Positions 6,415 to 12,356 of a stretch of DNA of 12,356 nucleotides are shown in pieces (positions within the stretch are counted from its first letter, which is position 1; each line of letters opens with the position of its first letter). The notes under the pieces are model-generated. The model worked only from the letters and a program-made list of their open reading frames with translations. It was not told where the DNA came from and searched no databases. Source of the stretch: Synergistaceae bacterium (GTDB lineage Bacteria > Synergistota > Synergistia > Synergistales > Thermovirgaceae); contig DMCT01000121.1 of NCBI GenBank assembly GCA_003446665.1, forward strand, positions 1-12,356, in the 5' to 3' direction. A program made the translations under genes and the position numbers.

Positions 6415-7085
6415 ACGGTCACAGGCCCCCAACGAGGGACACCGTTATGGATCTTCGCAGGCAGACGGAGATCGTAAAATTCGGCAAAAGTCTTCTCGAA
6501 AGAAAGAAGGATGCGCTGCTCAGGGCGATCGACGAAGACAGGAGGGCCATGGCGAGGGTTGAGCGGGAATTTATGGACCATGTGAGAAAAACGGCTTACA
6601 GCTACGGCATAGTGAGGATGTTCGAGGGGTCCTCTTTCATCAGGCTTCTAGCCGTGGGGCGGAAGACGGTTACCGTGAGCAGTGAGCGTTGTAACCTAAT
6701 GGGCTGTACCTACTACCAGTATAAACCACACAAAAGCGAGACTGGGATCCCCCTGGAGGAATCGTCGATGGATCCTGCCCTGACCTCCCCTTATGTAGAT
6801 GAGCTAATGGAGCACCTGAGGTGGGCGGAGCGGCTTTTGTGGACCTACATAAACCTGAAGCTGAAAATAAGTGCCCTGGAGAAGGAACTGAAAAAGACCA
6901 TGCACAAGGTGAACACCCTGGAACATACGGTACTGCCCGATTTGCGAAACGATCTGAAACGAATAGTGGATATACTAGACGAACGCGAGCGGCAGGAAAG
7001 ATTTGCCGTAAAGAAATTCTCTAAAAAAAAGAAGGCCTCGAAGGTGCGTCCTTCGGAAAAAGGCCTGAAAGAAGCTGGTTCATGA
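6411..7085 (+). CDS. ntpD: V-type ATP synthase subunit D (central rotor shaft)
   Basis: This is the central-shaft subunit, the V-type counterpart of F-type gamma, rotating inside the A3B3 head. The protein has 224 residues. The N-terminal helix begins TRDTVMDLRRQTEIVKFG (from residue 6) and the C-terminal helix holds KVNTLEHTVLPDL (from residue 166), both family hallmarks that form the antiparallel coiled coil. The middle (about 60-125) is the head region. The last roughly 25 residues are a basic tail (KKFSKKKKASK...) beyond the usual end. ATG 6411 overlaps the ntpB stop by ATGA. The frame stays open back to 6327, but those codons lie inside ntpB and do not resemble the family. The 3' end carries an A8 run and stem-loop, described separately, and overlaps rlmH by ATGA. 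Confidence 0.93.
   Translation: MNGHRPPTRDTVMDLRRQTEIVKFGKSLLERKKDALLRAIDEDRRAMARVEREFMDHVRKTAYSYGIVRMFEGSSFIRLLAVGRKTVTVSSERCNLMGCTYYQYKPHKSETGIPLEESSMDPALTSPYVDELMEHLRWAERLLWTYINLKLKISALEKELKKTMHKVNTLEHTVLPDLRNDLKRIVDILDERERQERFAVKKFSKKKKASKVRPSEKGLKEAGS
7023..7066 (-). terminator. Candidate intrinsic terminator on the minus strand, inside the ntpD 3' end
   Basis: The stem-loop has an inner stem CGAAGG/CCTTCG (7039-7044 with 7050-7055, 5-nt loop) and an outer stem AGGCCT/AGGCCT (7033-7038 with 7061-7066). A 5-nt bulge GAAAA (7056-7060) separates them on one side, giving 12 base pairs in all. Read on the minus strand, the stem is followed after two bases by eight T (7030 down to 7023), the layout of a rho-independent terminator. 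On the plus strand no T run follows, so it should not end the ntp-rlmH transcript. No minus-strand gene is recognised upstream of it; it could limit antisense transcription through rlmH, or be accidental. Confidence 0.35.
7025..7031 (+). other. Candidate -1 frameshift heptamer (A AAA AAG)
   Basis: Within the A8 run at 7023-7030, the ntpD codons AAA-AAA-AAG place A_AAA_AAG in the zero frame, the same heptamer used by E. coli dnaX. A stem-loop begins 1 nt later (outer stem) or 7 nt later (inner stem). A -1 shift here would read 17 sense codons and continue in frame into rlmH at 7082. No Shine-Dalgarno stimulator is seen at the dnaX-like distance; AGGAAAG at 6994-7000 is too far upstream. Function is unproven, and a basic C-terminal tail alone could account for the A run. 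Confidence 0.25.
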
Positions 7086-7546
7086 AGGTTCGCATACGTG
7101 TCGTTGGAGCTCCCAAGACGCACTATTACAGGGAAGGAATGGAAGATTACCTCCGTCGCCTCCAAAAGTATCTTCCGGTATCCCTGGAATTTGTGCGGGA
7201 AAAAAGCGGGCGAAGTGATAAAGCCCGTGCAGTGCGTGAGGAAAGCCTTAATCTGCTCGATGGAGTGCCAGAAAGGGATCACGTGGTCTTGCTGGATGTC
7301 AAAGGGCAGGCCAGAGGAAGCGTCGAGTTTTCAAAATGGCTTTACAGGGTCCTGGGACAAACCCGGGGCTCTCTTGTTTTCTGCATTGGCGGTCCTTATG
7401 GAGTTTCCAGAAAGCTGATTGACCGGGCGGATTCGAGGATATCCCTTTCGTCCATGACCCTCCCTCATGAAATGTGCCTCCTCTTGCTTCTCGAACAGCT
7501 TTACAGGGCGGCTACCATTCAGGCAGGAGGTTCCTACCATCATTGA
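7082..7546 (+). CDS. rlmH: 23S rRNA (pseudouridine-1915 N3)-methyltransferase RlmH
   Basis: This SPOUT-family enzyme uses S-adenosylmethionine to methylate pseudouridine 1915 in helix 69 of 23S rRNA in assembled ribosomes. The protein has 154 residues, the normal length. The SAM-binding knot is clear: LVFCIGGPYGVS followed by the highly conserved SLSSMTLPHEMCLLLLLEQL and the C-terminal YRAATIQAGGSYHH. ATG 7082 overlaps the ntpD stop by ATGA and has only weak Shine-Dalgarno likeness (AGAAG), so its translation probably depends on ntpD. Its place at the end of an ATPase operon says nothing about its reaction but suggests a shared transcript. A promoter candidate for the next genes overlaps its stop codon. 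Confidence 0.95.
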   Translation: MKVRIRVVGAPKTHYYREGMEDYLRRLQKYLPVSLEFVREKSGRSDKARAVREESLNLLDGVPERDHVVLLDVKGQARGSVEFSKWLYRVLGQTRGSLVFCIGGPYGVSRKLIDRADSRISLSSMTLPHEMCLLLLLEQLYRAATIQAGGSYHH

Positions 7547-7571
7547 TTGAACCTGGACTAGGCATTAGAAT
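7543..7571 (+). promoter_or_regulatory. Candidate sigma-70-type promoter for ybaB-recR-yacL-ispDF
   Basis: A -35-like TTGATT (7543-7548) and a -10-like TAGAAT (7566-7571) are separated by exactly 17 bp. The -35 box overlaps the rlmH stop codon. Transcription would start near 7578, giving a leader of about 30 nt before ybaB. The spacing and 5/6 match at -10 are good, but no start site is known. The 61-bp gap 7547-7607 shows no terminator. Confidence 0.45.
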
Positions 7572-7607
7572 GCTTTTGACGCAGGCTTCAAAGAAAGGAT
7601 GATAACC

Positions 7608-7916
7608 ATGAAAATGGAACAAATGCTCAAGCAGGCGCAGAAAATGCAAGCAGAAATCGCCAGGATCCAGGAAGAACTGTCCAGGGAAGTAGTGGAAGGT
7701 TCTTCCGGCGGCGGCATGGTTCGAGTTTCGGCTAACGGACAGGGGGAAATCCTTGCGATCAATATCGAAAAGGACGTAATCGATCCCGAAGAAAAGGAAA
7801 TGCTCGAAGACCTCGTAATAGCTGCAATTCACGATGCGGTGGAAAAGAGCAAGGAACTCGCCCAGTCTCGCCTCGGCAAAATTGGACAGGGACTGGGTAT
7901 CCCGGGCTTTATGTAG
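7608..7916 (+). CDS. ybaB: YbaB/EbfC family nucleoid-associated protein
   Basis: This is a small dimeric DNA-binding protein of the YbaB/EbfC family, which is nearly always encoded just upstream of recR. The protein is 102 residues from ATG 7608, the usual length. The N-terminal helix MKMEQMLKQAQKMQAEIARI, the Gly-rich turn EGSSGGGMVRVSANGQGEI, the core strand LAINIEKDVIDPEEKEMLED and the C-terminal LGIPGFM are all typical. ATG 7608 is preferred over the in-frame ATG 7599 because AAAGGA (7594-7599) then lies 8 nt upstream. It is probably the first gene of a four-gene operon, and its stop overlaps the recR Shine-Dalgarno region. Confidence 0.93.
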   Translation: MKMEQMLKQAQKMQAEIARIQEELSREVVEGSSGGGMVRVSANGQGEILAINIEKDVIDPEEKEMLEDLVIAAIHDAVEKSKELAQSRLGKIGQGLGIPGFM

Positions 7917-7927
7917 GGGATGCAGAC

Positions 7928-8557
7928 GTGACGAGAGGACCGCTTGAACAGACCGTCCGTCTTTTGGGCAAGCTCCCAGGCGTAGGTGAGAAGACGGCGC
8001 GCCGGTTTGCCCTTTATATCCTGCAACAGCCCAGGACTTTTACGAGAGAGCTTGCCTCGGCCCTGCTCGAGCTGAGGGAGCAAACGATACCGTGCTCGGT
8101 CTGTGGAAACATTACCACGGAAGAAGAGGACCCATGCCCGATCTGCAGCGATCCATTGAGGGACCGCTCGATGCTTTGCGTCCTCGAATCCGTGGAGGAC
8201 ATGTTGAGCTTCGAACAATCGGGCGCCTATTCGGGTCTTTACTTCATCCTCGGAGGGCGTGTCTCGCCACTGGACGGGGAAGATCTGGATCCGAAAAGGA
8301 TAGATGCGCTAAAAGAATACGTGGTGTCAGGGGCATTCACGGAAGTGATCATCGCCACAAATCCCAGGGTAGAAGGGGACTTGACGTTTTTTACAGTTCT
8401 CGACGCTCTCGACGACTGTGATGTTAAAGTGACGAGGCTGGCTTTCGGACTACCCCTGGGCGGCAGTATTGGATATGCCGACAGGGTGACCCTGCATGCC
8501 TCTTTAGAGTCACGGGTAGATGCCAGACAACATGACAAAAAGACAGGAAGGGAGTGA
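7928..8557 (+). CDS. recR: Recombination protein RecR
   Basis: RecR works with RecO/RecF to load RecA on single-stranded DNA at gaps. Domains in order are a helix-hairpin-helix (LGKLPGVGEKTARRFALYIL, residues 13-32), a four-cysteine zinc motif (Cys56, Cys59, Cys70, Cys73), and a Toprim domain from about residue 80 (MLCVLESVEDM...). A C-terminal segment has GLPLGGSIGYADRVTLHASL. At 209 residues it is slightly longer than the usual 198-200, with the extra in the C-terminal tail. The GTG start at 7928 is supported by AGGGGA (7915-7920), 7 nt upstream, and by the normal distance to the hairpin-helix. It lies 11 bp after ybaB, the common ybaB-recR arrangement. Confidence 0.96.
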   Translation: MTRGPLEQTVRLLGKLPGVGEKTARRFALYILQQPRTFTRELASALLELREQTIPCSVCGNITTEEEDPCPICSDPLRDRSMLCVLESVEDMLSFEQSGAYSGLYFILGGRVSPLDGEDLDPKRIDALKEYVVSGAFTEVIIATNPRVEGDLTFFTVLDALDDCDVKVTRLAFGLPLGGSIGYADRVTLHASLESRVDARQHDKKTGRE

Positions 8558-8563
8558 AGCTCT

Positions 8564-9742
8564 ATGGCTGAAGGATTCACAAGGGTTTTAAATTTTCTTG
8601 CCAGAGGCATTTTTGCGCTTCTGGGTGGAGTGGTCGGTTATCAGCTTGCTTTGTGGACAATCGGCCACGAATGGTGGCCCTGGGCGGGTTTCCCCCAGGT
8701 AATGGTTCCCTATATCCTCTTGATCATTGCCTTTGGGCTTGTGGGTTACCTGATTACCCCCGTTTTTACGAAATTCCTCGGCTTTATTGGTTCATCTTTG
8801 GAAAACAACCTCGAAAACCTCAGCTGGCACGATATTTCCGTAGCCACCATCGGCCTTATTGCAGGGCTATTGGTGGCCAATCTTATAGCCTTGCCTCTTG
8901 CCGATCTTCCCGTTATCGGCAGCTACATAGCAATTTTCCTGAATATCGTTCTCGGATATATAGGTGCCAGGATCTTCCTCAAGCGCAGGGAGGAGATCCA
9001 GGGCATGTGGTCTTCGATAGGCGGCCTGAAAGACCGGTTGAGCATCAAAGGGCGAAAGTACAAACATCCCGGAGACCAGGGAGAGTCTCCCCATCCGGGT
9101 TTTGAAACGCTGGAAACCCCCGAACACAGGGCTTCCGTGAAAATACTTGATACCAGCGTAATTATCGACGGAAGGATCCTGGACATTGCCTCAACGGGCT
9201 TTCTGGAGGGGACCTTTGTCCTCCCCGGTTTTGTTCTCACTGAGCTTCAGGCCGTGGCCGATTCCACCGACCCTACGAGGCGGACCAAAGGGCGAAGGGG
9301 ACTGGACGTCATCAACGAAATGCAGAAAATTCCCTACATATCGCTGCAGATAGTGGAGACACCGCTGAAGGACCTCGGGGTCGATTCGGTGGACGAAGGG
9401 CTCGTTGCCCTGGCCAAGGTAATGTCTGCAAAAGTTGTGACCACCGACTACAACCTCAACAAGATAGCCCAGATACAGGGAATAGAAGTTCTCAACGTCA
9501 ATGAGCTGGCAAACGCCATGAAGCCGATGCTCCTTCCGGGGGAAGGGGTTATTGTGGACGTTATAAGGGAAGGCAAGGAGCCTCACCAGGGAGTAGGCTA
9601 TCTGGACGACGGAACCATGATAGTCGTCGAGGAAGGCGAGAAATACATCGGAAAAAGAATCGAAGTGGTGGTAACTTCCATGCTGCAGACGTCGGCCGGC
9701 AGGATGGTTTTCGGAAAGATCAAAAAAGAGGTCAGGTCGTAA
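8564..9742 (+). CDS. yacL: YacL-type membrane protein with PIN and TRAM domains
   Basis: This 392-residue protein has four predicted membrane helices (about 10-32, 45-70, 90-112, 116-138), then a basic linker, a PIN nuclease-fold domain (about 193-310) and a TRAM RNA-binding domain (about 325-388). The PIN acidic residues are present: Asp196 in KILDTSVIIDGRI, Glu227 in LTELQ, Asp277 in SVDEGLVAL and Asp295 in TTDYNLNKIA, which argues for an active metal-dependent site. The architecture matches B. subtilis YacL, whose RNA target and role I do not know to be established. In Bacillus it also stands just before ispD and ispF. The start has GGGAGTG (8549-8555) upstream, and the stop abuts ispDF with no gap. 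The symbol is by domain order and context. Confidence 0.9.
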   Translation: MAEGFTRVLNFLARGIFALLGGVVGYQLALWTIGHEWWPWAGFPQVMVPYILLIIAFGLVGYLITPVFTKFLGFIGSSLENNLENLSWHDISVATIGLIAGLLVANLIALPLADLPVIGSYIAIFLNIVLGYIGARIFLKRREEIQGMWSSIGGLKDRLSIKGRKYKHPGDQGESPHPGFETLETPEHRASVKILDTSVIIDGRILDIASTGFLEGTFVLPGFVLTELQAVADSTDPTRRTKGRRGLDVINEMQKIPYISLQIVETPLKDLGVDSVDEGLVALAKVMSAKVVTTDYNLNKIAQIQGIEVLNVNELANAMKPMLLPGEGVIVDVIREGKEPHQGVGYLDDGTMIVVEEGEKYIGKRIEVVVTSMLQTSAGRMVFGKIKKEVRS

Positions 9743-10906
9743 ATGGAATGGTCGTTCATAATACTGGCCGCGGGTGAAAGCCGTCGATTCGGGAAAGTAA
9801 ACAAACTCGACCAGGAGCTTGAGGGTCTCCCCGTTTGGATGTGGAGCGTGGGCCTAGCGGAGCGACTCATGAAGGCGGGGAAAATACAAGAAACGGCCCT
9901 GGTTGTCCCGAAAGGGCAAGAGAAAAAGTTCCGCGACCAGGTCGAAGGGCTTGAGGGAAGGTGGCTTGTCGCCGCGGGCGGGAAAAGTCGCACAGAATCG
10001 GTCATAAAAGGCCTTGAAAGGGCATGTTGTGAGAAAGTTCTCCTGCACGATGCGGCGAGGCCTTTTGCCAGTGTTGCTTTGTGCGAAAGAGTAATGGGAA
10101 AGGTTCGAAGAGGAATCGGAGCGATCCCCCTGATCTCTGTGTCCGACGCCTTGAAAAAAATAGAAGATGAAAGGCCGCCGAAACATATTGAGAGAGACGG
10201 GCTTTTTGCGACCCAGACGCCCCAGGGCTTTTTCCGAGAGGAGATTTTGTCCGTTTTGTCAAGAAGGGACAAACCCTGTGCAGACGAGGGTCAGGCATGG
10301 ATGGAAGCAGGGTTGAAACTGGAGACCGTGAAAGGGTTCTCTGAAAACTTCAAGATTACCTATCCGGAGGATTTGAACCTGGCCGAAAAGGTCGCAAGGG
10401 GAAGGCGCAAGATCAGGACCGGTATAGGATATGACATTCATCCCCTTGCGCCGGGCAGGACCCTTGTCCTGGGAGGGTATCCCATCGAGTCCAACCTGGG
10501 GCCGGTGGGTCATTCAGACGGGGATGCTCTTTGTCACGCCATCAGCGACGCACTCCTCGGCGCGGCCGGACAGCCGGATATCGGGACGTTGTTTCCCGCT
10601 TCCGACCCTTCCATTAAAGGAATCAGCAGTACAAAAATCCTGTCCGACGTGCTCGACAGGCTCAAAACTTGCCACTGGTCCGTGGAATGGGTGGATGCAG
10701 TGGTAGTGTTGCAGACTCCGAAGATCGGGCAAGAGATTGAGCGCATAAAGGAGACCCTCGATAGCGTTTTCACAGACCACGGTTTTGCGGAAATCGTAAA
10801 TGTTCGAGTGAAAAGTGGTGAAAGAACCGGTCCCGTTGGTGATTGTGAGGCGGTCATGTGTTATGCCGTAGTCACGATTTCAGGTATCGAAACACTCCGG
10901 GACTGA
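9743..10906 (+). CDS. ispDF: Bifunctional IspD/IspF (MEP isoprenoid pathway)
   Basis: This 387-residue fusion makes two non-consecutive steps of the methylerythritol-phosphate pathway: CTP-dependent cytidylyl transfer to MEP (IspD, about 1-220), and formation of 2-C-methyl-erythritol 2,4-cyclodiphosphate (IspF, about 223-387). IspD shows IILAAGESRRFG with Lys21, LLHDAARPF, ATQTPQGFF and NFKITYPEDLNLAE. IspF shows the zinc ligands Asp231 and His233 (GYDIH) and His257 (GHSDGD), plus DIGTLFPASDP. The usual C-terminal GFTGRxEG motif is changed to GPVGDCEA (363-370), which removes the Phe and Arg of the trimer cavity; the glutamate equivalent to E. coli Glu135 (Glu360) is kept. ATG 9743 follows the yacL stop with no gap. 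Both halves look intact. Confidence 0.95.
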   Translation: MEWSFIILAAGESRRFGKVNKLDQELEGLPVWMWSVGLAERLMKAGKIQETALVVPKGQEKKFRDQVEGLEGRWLVAAGGKSRTESVIKGLERACCEKVLLHDAARPFASVALCERVMGKVRRGIGAIPLISVSDALKKIEDERPPKHIERDGLFATQTPQGFFREEILSVLSRRDKPCADEGQAWMEAGLKLETVKGFSENFKITYPEDLNLAEKVARGRRKIRTGIGYDIHPLAPGRTLVLGGYPIESNLGPVGHSDGDALCHAISDALLGAAGQPDIGTLFPASDPSIKGISSTKILSDVLDRLKTCHWSVEWVDAVVVLQTPKIGQEIERIKETLDSVFTDHGFAEIVNVRVKSGERTGPVGDCEAVMCYAVVTISGIETLRD

Positions 10907-10914
10907 GACGCTTG

Positions 10915-10943
10915 TTGCGTATCACATAAGCAGGGGATAAAAT
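10915..10943 (+). promoter_or_regulatory. Candidate promoter for guaB
   Basis: A -10-like TAAAAT (10938-10943) lies 17 bp after TTGCGT (10915-10920), which matches only the TTG of a consensus -35. Transcription would start near 10950, leaving a leader of about 105 nt before guaB. The -10 match is 5/6 and the spacing is ideal, but the -35 is weak. Confidence 0.35.

Positions 10944-12356
<1,413 letters not shown>

Noticed and set aside
9598..10272. A 224-codon minus-strand frame across the yacL end and the ispD half
   Set aside because: Serine/proline-rich, opposite conserved IspD motifs, with no ribosome binding site or family likeness.
10908..10920. ACGC/GCGT hairpin just after the ispDF stop as a terminator
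   Set aside because: Only 4 bp and no following T run.

Overview
This window is an ordinary, densely packed stretch of bacterial core genes, all on the + strand. It runs from inside a rotary V/A-type ATPase operon, through a housekeeping cluster, into the start of guaB. I see no mobile element, CRISPR array, tRNA or rRNA gene, and no defence or biosynthetic island. Base composition looks moderate (mid-50s %GC by eye) and even throughout. A bacterial V-type ATPase, a fused ispDF, a YacL-type PIN/TRAM protein and frequent AGG arginine codons suggest an anaerobe, most likely of the Synergistota, with clostridial Firmicutes as the alternative. This placement is inference from gene content, not from a marker comparison.

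Region 1 (1-7085) holds eight V-type ATPase genes in the order ntpI (5' end missing), ntpK, ntpE, ntpC, ntpF, ntpA, ntpB, ntpD. ntpI and ntpK form the membrane ion-translocating part. ntpA and ntpB form the catalytic/regulatory hexamer, ntpD and ntpF the central rotor shaft, ntpC the socket joining shaft to K ring, and ntpE the peripheral stalk. Neighbouring genes overlap or nearly touch, several with ATGA stop/start overlaps, so this is one translationally coupled transcript. The K subunit is a short two-helix proteolipid with residues resembling a sodium-binding site. A second stalk gene (NtpH/G type), if present, lies outside the window.

Region 2 (7082-7546) is rlmH, the 23S rRNA pseudouridine-1915 methyltransferase. 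It overlaps ntpD by ATGA, so it appears to be the last gene of the ATPase transcript. Just before the junction, ntpD carries a run of eight A residues next to a strong 12-bp bulged stem-loop. This is the least expected structure in the window. It reads either as a dnaX-like -1 frameshift site that would fuse NtpD to RlmH, or as an intrinsic terminator for antisense transcription.

Region 3 (7608-10906) follows a good promoter candidate that overlaps the rlmH stop codon. It contains ybaB/ebfC (nucleoid-associated protein), recR (recombination mediator), a YacL-type membrane PIN/TRAM protein, and a fused ispD-ispF for the methylerythritol-phosphate isoprenoid pathway. The four genes are 0 to 11 bp apart.

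Region 4 (10907-12356) is a 149-bp leader with a promoter candidate and small inverted repeats, then guaB (IMP dehydrogenase), which runs off the 3' end. No undescribed system was found. The findings are small-scale signals in RNA structure, active-site variation and gene coupling.
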